NCBI GenBank assembly: GCA_013407085.1
Contig: JACCGJ010003123.1
Location: forward strand, 83,435 to 147,434
Source: Atriophallophorus winterbourni
Lineage: Eukaryota; Platyhelminthes; Trematoda; Plagiorchiida; Microphallidae
Direction of reading: 5' to 3'
Length of the DNA: 64,000 nt
The translations under genes and the position numbers were made by a program. Shown here one piece after another: positions 21,640-35,499 of this stretch. How positions within the stretch are numbered: position 1 is the first letter of the stretch; every line of letters starts with the position of its first letter. The notes beneath the pieces are model-generated. The model saw only the letters and a program-made list of their open reading frames with translations. It searched no databases and was not told the DNA's origin.

Positions 21640-24595
21640 CACTTGTTCTCAGGACAGTACAAATAATACCGTTGCGTTGTACTGTTAAGTGACTGGCAAT
21701 CGATTTCCATGCTTCCACAACAGTTCCAAATCGTCAAACCTACCAATTCTACCACATAACTACAGCGGCAACCTCAACAAGCTACCTTGTAGTACACCAT
21801 CGGGAGAAGACGCACTAAGCTAAAATAAGCCCATTTATTACCACGACCTTCCCGCAGTGGTGCGCGGAACGAATGGCGGCAACATCTAAGCGCAATATAA
21901 GAACACACCTACGGTGATTCGATCGCCAAATGCTTCGATCATAGAAGTACATTTAGCTGTGAAGGCTATTCCGTGTGTTGTATCAAAAATGGAGCCAGCG
22001 TCGCGATTGTGCTCCGTGTTCAACGCACCGCAGCCGCAGCACGAAGTCACTCTTGAAATTGTTAAATGTTTCGAAGTAACTGAAGCAGCGGGCCTCGTGA
22101 TAGGTGCACGCACACATCACATATAACGTCGGTATGGCGGTGATGAGCCATTTGTAGTCAAATTCGGTAAACGTGGTTCGATCCTTGTCGTGCGGTTAAC
22201 CTTAATTCCCTACCGTACCTAGGTGTAACATTGTTATCGTCAATAGTCAAAAAAATTTCTGCCAACGTTTGGGTGGCGATGAAATCATCGTATGGAGGTG
22301 TGAAGTGCATTAGCGATGAGTTCTAATCACGAGGTTTCCGAGGATATGCAGAGCATTGCCCTTCGCTCCAACCATGAGCGACGAGTGACAATCACGAACT
22401 CGTGATAATTTGGTTTTCGGAAGTATTGCACGAGAACGTATCGAGCGACAACATCTGTTGAAATTATTGGGATATGAACAACGTCAGCCGCTATTCATCA
22501 CGGTTGATCAAACGAGCTTGAATTGAACCGGTTGGCACGAAATCGACTAACAATTAAGATCGACGGGACAACCGGGACAAACATGCTGAGGTCAATGTTA
22601 TGATCATTTGCCTAATAATCGCATTTGACCAATCGGCTTCTCTTGTGTTGTGGGATTCGCGGGTGAACGTGATTTGCGTTGGACAGATTGACCTCTGGGT
22701 TGAATCAGAATACAATCGAGAAGTGGGGGTTAACCCCGGGGTTGACGTAATTACGGATTAGCATCGATTGACTTGACGTAAGCACTTCCTCTTCTCCACA
22801 CTCCTACAATATCACATCTCCCGCTTCGTGCTAACAAAGCAGGACCATATGATCCTCAACGACTTGATTCAGAAAAATGCGATCGTGCTGTAAGGTCATT
22901 GAAATAAAATCTAATGGAACAGTTTCTGGTAACCTGTTTTACAGGGCATAGAAGTTTGGCCGAGTTGAGAGTGATATTAAGAACAGGGAGCTTTCAGATA
23001 TAAGTAACGACCTGTCCACCGATAATGATGCTCCTTATCAAAACGGAGTTTCTTCCAAGCCCATTGAATAATAAGTCATTGAGGCGAGGCCAAGATCGAA
23101 CACAATTCAAACCCGAATCCCACTCACATTTTCAGTCTCGTTACACTGTTTCAGTGCCACAGTTACCCCAATACTGGTACAGTCGCTTCGTAAAAAATAA
23201 TGATGTCCATGGTTGTGGCTTCCAAATGGTTTCAGCTCTATTTCATTCCTTCGAATTACGAGCATCGCAGCCAGTCAAAAGCTCCCATATTAAAATATTT
23301 CTCGAAAGAGTTAGGTGCTCTGAACCCTATTGTACACCATACCCAATGCGTTTATCGGCCTAGTAATGAAAATTGCGGTTGAGGTACAGCTTCAGTTTAC
23401 AACAAGCACAATGATAGCACACACACACCAAATGAGAATTCCGGAAGACGGAATACAAAGGTGTATGGAATGATGAATAGCCGAAGCTGGTAAAAGTCAC
23501 GCAGTACAACAGTATGTAATGATTTAAGCAAATTGATCGAGTTTACGTTGAAATATTTTGTATTCTATTCTTAATTTATCGATTCTATTGTATGAACGTA
23601 CAAATTAACGCTCTCATGATTTAGGAATTTACTCCTCGCTCTTTTATCGGATCTGTATCTGCTTGTTCGGAAGATCTTGTGAAACATGAATCCTCTAAAA
23701 TCCAAGATTTAAGTTTTAACCAATCTTTACCTATGGGCGCAGGATTGCTTGCGTTTTGGAATACCGGAACTACTCAAATATTGTCAGGAAGATCACGTCA
23801 TCTCGAATCAACCGACGGTTGTATTAAATCTCTTAGAAAAATTTCGCAAAGCAGCATCGCTTTGGGTGAAGATGTACGTTTATTTTGTTTTTGGGATCGC
23901 ATGGAATCGCACTCTCCAGTTTTCATTTCACCGAAAGCCACCTATCAAAACTTGAAAAATCTCTGTAATAGAACTCAGTGGCCTTAATAAATAGCGACAA
24001 AATACCGGAAAGTTTTCTTTGTAATTCTTACAGAATAAAACTATCGCGTGATGTCGAAAGAGCTGATATTTCCGATTCAACTGTGGAAACTCGCATGGTC
24101 GACGTAGAAATTAGCGTTAAAATATGTGACGCAATGTTAGTATCCGGCAGATCATATACCTGTTAGGGACCGCTGAAGTCAATTTAAGATACATATTTCA
24201 ACAGTAAAGCTATTAATAGCGATGAAACACCCCTCAATCCAGAAATCAAACCAACTCTCTCCCTAAAACTCAGTACAACTAATATTTCTGTGATGCAGGC
24301 TGATAAGCAGACCATTAAAGTTGTAAAATTAACAAAGGATGTGCATTAGCCAGGACTGCAGAGTTTAAACACGAAAATAACCCATGACACAAAGATCGAA
24401 TATCTAAGGGTAATTTACAATAAACTAGCTGAATCACCAGTGTTGTCGCTAAAGCAACGCTAAGCAGATGATAGGAAGCAATGGAGTGATCTTTACCAGC
24501 GCGTAGGTGACACTGCCTCACCTGCTATGCTGACCCGATTATTTAGAACCCAAAACCTACCGCACGCAATCTCACCCAGTATACTGCATAGAATA
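21640..24595. other. No gene recognised
   Basis: Overlapping open frames at 21886-22126, 23025-23363 and 23679-23987 lack recognisable domains. The 23.6-24.2 kb part may be the eroded 5' half of the LINE that follows, but nothing proves it. Confidence 0.4.
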
Positions 24596-24599
24596 AGAA

Positions 24600-25050
24600 C
24601 GTCTGTACAAGATGTCCTCGTCCATTTTACGATGTTCCATTGGAAGAACGGCAGATTCGTCGCAACAATTCGGATCTAGCAAACGAAGCGATAAACCGCC
24701 AACTGTTATTGTTCATGGTGTACCCGGCTGTAATGAGAAAAAATCAAGTAAACGACTGCTACTCGGATGCAATGAATGGAGATTTTCACAACAAATATTA
24801 GATTTAAGTTGAATAGTAACGGTTCGTGGTTTGCGCCTCATGCTTAACAAGAAATCGCAATCGCCTCCTATTCTTGAAGTACCATTTTACAAAGACAAAA
24901 AAGAGGATAATATGTTCGAATGCTGAATATGGACACCTCCTGAAAATACGAATACGAATGAACCCGAATTGATTTCACCACCCACTTAATCACATGAAAC
25001 CGATATAAAAAATGAAGCAGCTGGTTAGGGGAATCCACTACAGTAAGTCC
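24600..25050 (+). mobile_element. Possible LINE ORF1 remnant
   Basis: The 66-codon frame at 24612-24812 and its broken continuation contain VIVHGVPGCNEKKSSKR followed by a VTVRGLRL-type stretch. This resembles the RNA-binding ORF1 region of CR1-like elements. It lies upstream of a LINE-E RT fragment on the same strand, which fits one decayed element with the endonuclease lost. Confidence 0.35.
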
Positions 25051-25439
25051 AACACGGAATATTTATCATGTGATCTCACTAATGGCCTTCTGGGTGAGTT
25101 TATTCAATTTACTCCCATGTTACCTCAGCGTCTTGAGAGTTAACTGCACTGACAGAAAACTGTACGTGAGTTCGAGATCACTATACCACTTACTATTATT
25201 TACAGAAGAAATCGAGCAATAAAAGGTTGCGGTGTCCTCCGCTATTTAAGGCGTCCCAGAAAGTTTTAACAAGTTTTAAGAATTATGGAAAGCCTAGTTC
25301 TTGATCACCTGCAGAAAGTACCATCCTTCGATGATGATAATCAATTTGTGCATCAAGCCTGAACATGTTCAAGTCTGAACTTGACAAGTATATGTTGACC
25401 AAATCCAACCTCGCACCTAAATACACATGCTGACTTTTC

Positions 25440-25545
25440 ATGTTGACAAAACAGTTGTGTTGTTTCTATGCATTCCCTATATTTTTAATCTATGGTTACT
25501 GTAAAGTATTTTCTTTTTGGACCATTAAAACTTTGAATTACTTTT
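25440..25545 (+). mobile_element. LINE 3' end fragment
   Basis: Near copy of 15540-15655 (TTCCCTATATTTTTAATCTA, TTACTGTAAAGTATTTTC, ACTTTGAATTACTTT). It splits the LINE-E remnant on either side of it. Confidence 0.55.
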
Positions 25546-25559
25546 ATTGCCTATCGGAA

Positions 25560-26530
25560 CTAACGCTCTACAGTTGATGCCGTTTTATGTCTAACTCACA
25601 GAATTTTGAAAGAGCACGACACTAAATCACTGGCCGTCAAAGTTTGTTTTCTCGATTACACGAACGCCTTCGGCTCGGACGATCGTGTCCAACTGGCAGA
25701 CGTGCTCAAATCACGAGCCTTACCAGGAAAAATAATTAAATCGATATGCGGATACTTTCCCGATAGATCTCATTACGCTGAAAACAACAGGATACGCTCC
25801 GTTTTGCTCCCGACTGAGAAAGGGGTTCTTCGAGGAGCGATTTTATCTCTCTTTTTATTTTCAGCGTAGCTGGCTGCGCTTCCACTGCTGACCTCAACCT
25901 TCACTTTGAAATACGCAGATGACGTATTCATTGGATGCGCATTACTCAAAGACGACGATTCAAATCCGCTCTTCGCTGCTTTAGAAAAAATATACTGAAT
26001 TTGTGTTCACTAATCTGCGTGGCTAACATCGCGAAGAAATTCGAACTAAACTTACTTTATCTAGATTTAAGTCCACAGACCTGACTAGAGGGAAATATGT
26101 CAAGTATCTAGGAGTCACCATATCTGATAACCTTACTTGCACCCATCATATAAATACTCTACTTAGTAAATTTCGTAAACTTTCGTTTTATGTTTTTCGT
26201 CTTCGTTCTCTCGGTATTGAGTCTAAGCTAATTTCTTACTTCATATGCTCATGCATATTACAACATATTCTGTACTGATCACTTGCAATTTTCCCCGCAC
26301 TTCTTTCAGACGAATTTGTGTTGCTCCAACGTTGCATCAAGATCGTTTCACACACAAGCCGATATTCTTGAAAAAATCCTGAAACAACATTTTTCCTATT
26401 GCGATCAGCTCATAAATATTATCCTCAATGATATTTCTCATCCACTGCACGAGGATCTCCTTAAAAATCAATCTCCCACACAGACTAGATCAAAACACAT
26501 CATACTGGCTTCTTCATATCGGAGGTAAAT
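25560..26530 (+). mobile_element. LINE-E reverse transcriptase fragment
   Basis: This carries RT fingers/palm motifs. The frame at 25606-25869 holds VKVCFLDYTNAFGS (the F.D...AFD-type palm motif A region, with GS replacing the usual Asp) and KGVLRGAILS (the G..QG....LF-type region). KYADDVFIGC is at 25909-25938. YLGVTISDNLTC follows near 26108, and the post-RT CDQLINIILNDISHPLHEDL at 26401-26460. Multiple stops and frameshifts make it inactive. It is the most complete LINE-E RT in the window. Confidence 0.75.
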
Positions 26531-26604
26531 TACCCCATTTTCTTCCCGATACTTTCGTCAAAGGGAACTCCCTGCTGAACAATTAAGGTCGAATTTATCT
26601 CGTT

Positions 26605-27183
26605 GATATCATGTGTATGTCTACAGAATGGAAAATGGTCGTATTCCGAAAGATCTACTCTATGGTGAGTTGCAACTAGGAAGTCGACCATTGGGCAGAC
26701 CGCACTTGCGGTACAAAGATGTTTGCGAAAGAGATATGAAAGCTCTTGACATTGACCCCGCAAGCTGGGAAGAACTTGCTCTTGACCACTCACTTTGGAG
26801 GCATTGTGTAAAGCGTCGACTGCAAGCTGGGGAGGAGCAAATACAGCTCTTGGCTGCTGAACGCAGATCACGCCGCCGGCGTGCAACTGATGCAATACAA
26901 CCGAGTTCTGACTATCGTTGCAAGCGCTGCGGGAGCGATTGTTCCTCCAGAATCAGACTGTTTAGTCATTAAAAAAGTTGCAAAACATGACATTCATGCG
27001 ATGTGATGTACATCCATGGTCGGTATCGACCGACGGAAGGCCAACAACAATCATGTGTATATTTTCTGTGAATATTTTTTTGTTTTTTTATATTTAATTT
27101 GTATAGAATTCGTTGTGTTTTTAAACTAGCCCGAAGCTGAAGTTTCGAAAATAAAGCTTCGTTCTTCTTCTTCTTCTTCTTCA
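26605..27183 (+). mobile_element. RTE-like LINE 3' tail with zinc finger
   Basis: The 119-codon frame at 26613-26972 matches the C-terminal tail of endonuclease/RT LINEs. It has the R-(I)PKDLLYGEL block, then LGRPHLRYKDVCERDMKAL, WEEL-LD-SLWRHCV, and a basic linker ending in a C-x2-C...H...C zinc finger (CKRCGSDCSSRIRLFSH). The frame stops just before the last cysteine block. The 3' UTR (ATGTACATCCATGGTCGGTA) ends in a CTTCTTCTTCTTC tail. Copies lie at 32870-33215 (-) and 49300-49640 (-). Confidence 0.75.
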
Positions 27184-27399
27184 AACTTTGCTTTGCTCAA
27201 TAGATATTCATGATAAGCATCGTCGGTAGTTCGCATTGATTTATCGCCCCCTACTTCGTTACCTGCAGCTGACATTACACTAGTCATAGTCAAATGTTTT
27301 GCATGAAGGAACTCGTTACTGAATCGGTTTCTTATACAGCCCCACTATGAAAGCGTAGCCATGTTGCCGCGCTATCAACAGGAACCTGTGGGAAACAGT

Positions 27400-27600
27400 C
27401 AAAGTAACACATACAGCTGTAAACTATGACTTACTTTGAGTTTGTATTACTTTCAATCGGTGGGAGCTTCTGGAACAGTCAGAAACCGGTTGAAGTGTTT
27501 AAGTGAGGCGATGTGAGCGCCACAATATATTTGACGTTTATAATGGCATGGAGCGCTCGTACAAGAATCAATTTGTGATTCTATATTTTTGCATCTTTGT
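27400..27600 (+). mobile_element. Decayed family-B retrozyme-like unit
   Basis: It carries AACAGTCAGAAACCGGTTGA, GATGTGAGCGCCACAATATA and GAATCAATTTGTGATTCTATA in family-B order. The CUGANGA element is lost. Confidence 0.45.
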
Positions 27601-30600
27601 TCTTTGCAACAACACTATTTAACAGTGGCATTCATGTATAATTTCATCATAGAAGAAATTTTTCACCTCAGTGTGTTCAATGAAGAACGCACAAATTCTT
27701 ATATACTATCGTTCTTTTCACAAATTCTACAATGTCCAGGTATGACGATAGTGAATAATAGAAAATCAAGTAGTAAAGTCACAAGATTGTGTTCGAAATG
27801 ATATTAACATTTCACAACAGAAATGCGCATTAAATTTGATATTGATTTATTTATTTAATTACCATAATTAGTTGATTCACGAATATCGTTACTTGTTTTA
27901 GAAACTGTATAGAGTGAGTTCATTATAGCTCTATGTGAGGAACACTCTGCAGACGACCACGCAATGACAAATTTTCGTGCTGACCATGCTAGAGCCAAGT
28001 AAATGGTATTTATCAATGCATCGAAAAAAAGCTGTCATATAAAGTGAAATGATTTTTGGCTGATCGAAATCTGCATGAGTTTTAGCAACTACACACACAC
28101 ACTCACGAACATCAAATCGTATTTTGAGCTGATGGGTCTTTGCAACTTGTGAAGGGAACTTGGCTGGATTCATGGACGCTTTCTTTTGCAAAACGCGTAA
28201 TTAAGGAGAAATGTTGCGTATAGCAATGCGATTTGAACTGCGTTTACTAACTTCGGTAACGCTTACGGAACATGCTCCTTGCAGCCACAAACATGGAGCC
28301 GTTCGTGCAGCGTGAGTAACACTGCTAAAATTAAAAATCAACGGTAATTCGAATCTAGGTGATGTTTCATACGTGTTACCCATTAGCGAAAATATGCCCA
28401 GCATAAAAGTCACTTTATATTAATATTGTGTGCTCGCATCCCCTGCATTTACACGCAAATCCATTTTTCGTTAATTTTAGCATTTTCACCAAACCAAACA
28501 AAAGACAAAATTAAATGGCTACCGGCCAAGTAGATAAAATCGTTCATTGGTTGATGATTGCTTGTGACCTGAACAGCTGATAAGCGGTTGTCGTCTACCA
28601 ATCGCGACGAAGGTTATTAAGGTCAATTTTACCGGCGTTAAATAAACTCACGCCGCTCAGAAAAATTACTCTCGTGATCGATCGTCTCGGTGCCTTCATT
28701 TTGCTTGAGCGATTGGACCGTTGTCGAAAACGACTAGTTTGTGGTAAGTAAAATTTAATTTTAATTTTATTCGGTCGACATTGAATATGTTTCTGATAGC
28801 ACATATTTATTTTCATGAGATTTATAAAAAAAATAATTATTGAGCATTCACAAATTTTTCTGCTGTTCCTCGATCTGTTTTGTGATCCAAGCAGATAATC
28901 ACAACCCACTGACTATCAAACAAATTTTTGGTTGCTTTTTTCTCATCATTATTTTGTTCCGATTATAAACCTAAGTCACGTGCACGGAAACGCCGAGTAA
29001 ATAATATAGATTTTAAAGATTTATAACTGAAAATGTAAACGGCCTTGCATTAACCACATAATGAAAAACTTTTCCGTAAACATAAACGCTCATGAAAAAT
29101 TTCTCTATCATCAAAAGCCATAATGAAATCCATGTCTTCAGCACATGAAGGCCGAATCCATCCGGTTAAAAAAGTAAAAAGTAAACGTATTTATATATAC
29201 TGAAAACATAATAATGTACATTTGCAAAGCGAGTGATCATAACGCCTAGTATTACCTGACAACACTTCGATCTATTTTCGTTAAGTCATTATAATTTGCT
29301 TGACATTTTTATCAATCTTTCCCTAGAAATTAGACCGATGACCTTGCCCTATTTACGCGCCGTCACTGATCAGGTGAAATGGCTTCGTCAAGTAAACGAG
29401 GTGCGGTAACAGGGTCACAGTAATTTTTTCACTATCGCCAGTGGTAGGATGGGAAATAAAGTTGGGTATATGGTTTTTAATCTGCCAGAGAGACGCAGAT
29501 TGAATGACGTACCACTCGGAAGACGAACGAGTTAATCATCGCACTACCACGACCCTTGCTTTACAGACGTACGTTATAAATCGCGTTTCAGCATCATCAA
29601 ACGTCATTCTCTCCCTCAATTAATCGATTTCGCCAGTGGCATCCTGGTTTGTGTTCGGAATCTCTGTGAATGGCTTTTTTCGTCAACATCAAACCCTTAC
29701 CGATTTGTGATGTTTGAGTTCTCGTGTCTTATTATGTGTGAGTGCTTTTGAGGACGTAACTTGACACGAGTCTCTACTGTTCTAATGCCTAGCTGATTGA
29801 TTGTTTTATGACCACTGAGAAAACCTGCTTAGCCCAATCCATTCCGATAGATTTGTATTAATTTTATGCAGCCGACTTGTTGATTTTTGCTTTCGGATAG
29901 CAGATATCTTATTTTTCTATCGATATGGCCAATGTACAACAGTTTTCAGATAGATTGAACTTCTGTAACAGCTGTTGACGAATCCACTAAATTTTTTATT
30001 AATATTTTAATCATCTAGCTGTTAGCGAATATTTATTTACCGACCTATCAGTGGTCAATGTTGTGTATTTTTAACCTTGCGCAGAATTATAGATTTTTGA
30101 TCGTATGAAAGGATGCTCCAATTTGTGATGTGTTTTGATGTGCTGCCCGTGTCTTTCATATAAAGGAAACTTGTTACCAGCAATCGACATACATCTTGTA
30201 TCCTGTGCCATAATAATTAATCTCTCATTAAGAATGTAGTTTTTCACTGTCACTTTTTCGCATGTCATGATGTATAGCATACTGGGGTGGTGGCTCTGCA
30301 TGTTTTTTCTAGTGGGTTTTTATGTATAAATTTTGAGTTTGCTTTAGCTGCTTTTCCCCACATGGACAGAGCTTGGTTTAACCTATTATGATTTACAACA
30401 TATTCTCGTTGAAATTAGGAGCGTCAGGTGCCGTAATTTTGGTATAAACATTAAATGTTTTGACGAATAATATTGCTGGAAAACCTCAAAATGTTTTACC
30501 GTTTTTGGACAAATGTTTCACACTGAATAAACCTCGTTTAGTCACGATGTTGCAACAGACTCTCTCGCTTCAATTTTTCCCAATCTACTGACGTGATGAT

Positions 30601-32865
30601 TGTGCTTCGATGCTGCCATGTTCTTGCGATTTGCTAGCATTCAACAGCAACTGCGCTAGCGGAACTAGTAGTCAGGTCAATCGCTTCTCAAGTAATTGGC
30701 TATATTTCTATTTTTCTACTCCCTGTACAATTCTCACCCACTGCAGCACACACGTGCAACTCTGGATTGTCAGCGCTACATGTTTTAGACAAAAGTTGAA
30801 AACACATTTTGAGAAAAAGTATTTTGGAACAAAGATTGAGTTGAAACGAACGGCTAGGGAAGCTTCGCACAGCCAACTTCGTTTTTCTTTTTAAATAACA
30901 GAATGCTCCTGGGTCAAGTGTCGGGGTGCTTACAAATCTCGAAAGTTTTGTTATTGTTTCCATCCTTACATCTGAACCTTAATTATGGGAATGTTTTAGT
31001 TGTATTCAATATTAAAAATGGCCATTTTCGTCAGTTTCGAGCTAGACAATTGCGTAAGATATACAAAATATGTGTAATATACTATTTATATGGCTTCTCC
31101 GCATTCAATTTGTGTTTTCTAGGTTTGTTTTGCTCAAAACTATAAGGCATAACGGTATCCCAGAGAATGTATGCCAACATGCAATAAGTTGACTTCAATA
31201 ACTTCGGCTGCTTGCCACCTACACGTTACACAAATCTTTTGGACCCAACCCAGGCGATAGGTGATGTGCTTCATAACAGAACGTCATGCCATCAGCAAGC
31301 CACCCGGTTGTTTCTCCCAGCCTTTACGGAGCCTTGCGAACTTGATGCGGTACGACAAGCGACGAGAACGCATTATTGCATCGTATCACAAACACGCTAA
31401 CATCAGACTTTGTTCCGATTCATAGCCCTTTTGATCGAGTACATGTCGATCTATTTGCTACGGCTGTCCTAAATGTCGACCCTGGGGCTCATTTTCAAAA
31501 TGTGGGGATCACACTGCAATTTTTACTTCGACCGTTGTCAATCGATTGTCAGTCTAGCTGAGGTTGAATATTTCACGCCACACTCAACACAGGGAAATTT
31601 GTATGCCAGCTGGTTGGTGTATTCAGTGTATCCGAATCATATGGATATTTTTGCTGGTTTAAGCACAATCGATACAAGCAACACCGAAGCGATAAACGCT
31701 TTACGACAACCAGTCTTTCGTATATAATCGACATCAATTATTTTAATTGTTCCATAGTTTATTATAGCTTGTTTGGAATTTTAAGACTTTTTTCATCCCA
31801 GAATTGTTTGATTTAATAATTTCCCGCTAGCTTGACCAATAAAATGCTCTTTTTAATTCCTACACTGATTGGCCAGTATCCAAAAGATTCTCAGGATCGA
31901 TGCCTTGAAAATAAGGATAATTTTCTAACATGACATGAGAGAATTTGTCTTAATTAATTGATAAACAAGTTTCAAAATTTCCACCCGGGGAAAAATTCGT
32001 AAAAGATTTTGACCTGTTTGACTGTTGGTGAAATATTGAACTTTTGAATTTTTACTATTGATGAAAACACTGATTTATCGTGATTTCGTTTGTCAACTTT
32101 TAGGAATTCGTGAGGATTCGATACAGTGGTCGCTCATTCACTTGAACCGATCACTGATTTTGTTTAATTATTTTTTATGGATTTACTACCACTAAATCTC
32201 ATTAAGCCTGGTTGTAAGCATCCTGATACTATAATTGTAATATCGCCTGGGATTTTTAAAAATAATTTTCGAGAACGGGCGCACGATTGAACCATCTAGT
32301 TCACCCTACTTGGTTGTACGTTTTTGCATTCAGAATCAAAGAAATGCATCTTGTAATGTTTGATTTGGAAATGCAACATTTGTATTTCTTTCTTTATATA
32401 TAGCAACAAGTTCATGTACCGTGTTAATCTCTGAAGGGTTTTGCATTTTGTGGAAAGGCGCATCAGTGCAGTTATCCGAACTAACAAAAACATCGGCCAC
32501 TGTAGAAATTATTTCAAAAACAACGTCGTGTGTTAGTTTCACTGATTTGCTACCGGCATTTCACCCTCTAAATTTCTATTTAGTCAACACATGGTCAACA
32601 TTTTTGCGGATTGTCGTTCTAGTTTCCGTGAGTTATTCGCCCGGCGGGGTGGAGTTTGAAAGAACGCGCTGAGTGGCCGATTTATGACTTGGTGTATTGG
32701 AATGTAGAACAGTGACGAACAAGAATACTCTTTTCCCTCATTGGTGTCTTGAACCCCTGGGATCAAATCAGCTCGAAAAATGCCAGACATTGCAGTGCAG
32801 ACCACATAAATCAATATTTGAAGCCCACTGTCATTAGACATCGGTTCATCGCTTCGGTGGCCATG
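27601..32865. other. Featureless AT-rich stretch
   Basis: No coding exon, RNA gene or matched repeat is supported. A GTAAGT donor-like site at 28743 after a GC-richer stretch (28600-28740) could be an upstream non-coding exon, but there is no second signal to support it. Confidence 0.4.
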
Positions 32866-32869
32866 CAGG

Positions 32870-33215
32870 GCGAGTTGGCCACGAGTTGGGTGCTGTTGTT
32901 GGCCTCCTTCGGTCGATGTCGACCATGGATGTATATTACAATCGCGTGAATGTTCATGTTCTACAGCTTTTGGAATGAATAAACAGTCCGATTCGGGAGG
33001 AACAATTTCTCCCGCAGCGCTGGCAACGAAAGTCAGAACTCGGTTGTATTGCGTCAGTTGCACGCCGGCGGCGTGATCAGCGTTCAGCAGCCAAGAGCTG
33101 TATCTGCTCCTCCCCAGCTTGCAGATGACTCTTGACACAATGCCTCTAATGTGAGCGGTCAAGAGCAAGTTCTTCCAAACTCGCCGGGTCAATGCCAAGA
33201 GTTGGGTGCTAGATT
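32870..33215 (-). mobile_element. RTE-like LINE 3' tail, - strand
   Basis: The - strand copy of the zinc-finger tail at 26740-27040 (GGGGAGGAGCAGATACAGCT, the Arg-rich linker, the zinc finger and the CATCCATGGTCGACATCGAC 3' UTR). Frameshifts put it in several frames. The 204-codon - strand frame here is an artefact of reading it in a wrong frame. Confidence 0.7.
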
Positions 33216-34950
33216 GCTGCTAATCTCTCAACTACCACCGGTTACTTCACATAACTGCGAACGACTAGTAAGAGATTGTTGCTTCCGAATCAGACTGCTC
33301 GATGATGTAAAGCGGAAAAGCAATTTATCCAAGAGATGTACGTGTATGGTCGATATTTATCGAGGGAAACCCACAGGAGAAATTACACACGCTAATAAAA
33401 AACCATCAAAAATATTAAACGAGTGTCGTTGTACCGCAAGCAGATAAGCAAAGCAGTTCGAATCGATTAACTTATGTAAAGCAAATAGAAATTTCATGTT
33501 GCCACTAGCGTAAAGCTCCGTGCTTTGAGTAAGCTCCCCAATTTTTGCTCTATATACTGTAACTTAGACTGTGGAGCCTTTTGAACTTCGAATTCCCCCC
33601 TCAGTGATGAGGTACATAAATTTGCTCTCGGATTTTGCAAACATTAAATGAACTCAAGTATGGATTTGTTTGAATATTGGCGCGTTAGAAGCGCCCTTGC
33701 AGCAATGGTCGTCTGGTAGCGCTTTTTCATCAATCGCTTTCAATTCATGTTTATTACACTTCATGGGCTAACCGGTTTGACAAAATCGTTATTAACGTCA
33801 GTTTATTCTGTCCACTTGTGTAAATTATAAATATAAATGCATCAATTCTATTTTTCATTTTCATAATTACGGTTTTAAATGAGTTTGGCGCAAACTTCTT
33901 GACGAAGAAATCATACACTGCAACGGTGAAATTAAATTTGACTTATGTTTGACCACTGCACACGATTGTATCGCACGATTAAATGAATAGATTATTAGTT
34001 ACTTCAAAGTTTTTTCAACCAGCATCTGTTTCTACCCGAATCTTCGACTCTCCAATTCCGATCATTATCGATTGCCACCTAGGTGAAACGATTTACATGT
34101 TATATCTGAACACCGCACATCATTGAATATTTTTAAATATTTGCTACAAAATGTTTAATTCGCTTCGAACAAAACTAGTTATTTTTTACTGCAAGATTTC
34201 ATCCTTCAAAATGCTCAATCTTCCTACCTGTTTCCGAGGTAGTCTAGCTGATTCTGCAAAACCGGAAGTTAGAGGCTATAAATAATGCCAAAAAATTCCA
34301 CTTGAGCTATTTCACCCTGTTGTTTTTCTAAGAAATTTACTATTTTGGCGAACTCTAAAGATGATCTCTAAATAGAAGTGGTATATCCGACAGTGATTTA
34401 TTCTTAACGAATAGAAATATGCGAGGGAAACTAAATTCACTGAGGCATTCGAGACTTGCTTTTTTCTTTGAAAAATTTGATAATCCGCAATCCGCAAGCA
34501 GTCGTGGTATTCTCGGGTCAAATATACCGATTAAACCGTAATGTTATGGATCAGTTCAAATTTTTATTTCCATGATTTTCTATTATCTCATGTTTAGTAA
34601 ATAACCATTTGTCTTGGTTTTTCGTTTCAATTGTTTCAGCAGCTAATAAGCATTTTATTTATTTTATTCATTACCTACTGATCCACCGAATATTTCTTGG
34701 TTTAGTTGTCTAATTTTTATACCAATTTCTCCTTCACTGATTTCATATTTGGTCCCTTTTTTCTGTCCTTTCATATTCGCTCACTTAATTCACCCTTTAT
34801 TAGGGTGATTGGATTGACTTAGTCATATTCAAGGTCACATATTATGTCCCGACTGCGATTTTCACGATGGTTCAAATTTTACTTAATGTTTGTGAACGCG
34901 TATCCACTACTAGTTATCTGACGATAACATTGTGTGTGTACGCAGTATGT
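33216..34950. other. No gene seen
   Basis: AT-rich sequence without supported features. Confidence 0.45.
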
Positions 34951-34979
34951 TTATCTGTCGACCTTTCTGCTTATGCTAA

Positions 34980-35291
34980 AGCGGAGTCTCATGCCCTTGA
35001 CTAGGCCATGCGTGCGTCCGTGCTGCGCTTTCATGTGCCTGTCTGTCTCACGTTCACGCTAGCACACACAACGTAAGGTCTCACCAAGTCGCTCCACGTC
35101 GCGCGCGCACTGACTGACATACCAATAGGCCGACGATGCAACTAACTCGCTCGCGATTTTAACGCGCAGCCAGTGAAAATTAAGCCTTATTTTCATCATC
35201 CATTATAGATTTATTAACTAAACAAACTGGTTATTATTTAATTTGATTCGTTCGTGTTGAAGGTGTAGAATTTTTTATTCTCTGTGCTTCG
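34980..35291 (+). promoter_or_regulatory. Possible promoter and 5' UTR exon of the MBT gene
   Basis: A locally GC-richer stretch (GTCGCGCGCGCACTGACTG near 35098) contains ACCAATAGG, a CCAAT-like box. A good donor, CTTCG|GTAAGTTT, follows at 35292. The next acceptor at 35433 opens the first coding exon. This suggests a non-coding first exon ending at 35291. The transcription start is not visible. Confidence 0.35.
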
Positions 35292-35456
35292 GTAAGTTTA
35301 ATTTCTCGAAAGTCGATTTATTTTTTCTAAATATTTTTTAAGTAATTTACTCCGGTCGGTAAAATAAATTTATTGATTTAATCCTTGAAAATATTTTTTC
35401 CATTATGATTCAGGCTATATTTTCATGCTTCAGCTTAACAACTGTCGAATATATTA

Positions 35457-35499
35457 ATGTCCGCTAGTCGTTCCACCATCAACACTTCGGACATGAACG
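35457..35499 (+). CDS. L3MBTL: MBT gene, coding exon 1
   Basis: Begins with the chosen ATG (MSASRSTINTSDMN). It is preceded by an acceptor at 35433 and closed by the donor G|GTGAGG, phase 1. It is the only ATG that joins in frame to the next exon. Confidence 0.75.

Noticed and set aside
32584..33198. 204-codon open frame on the - strand
   Set aside because: It is a wrong-frame reading through the RTE-like LINE tail; the true frame (WEEL..., zinc finger) matches 26740-26990.
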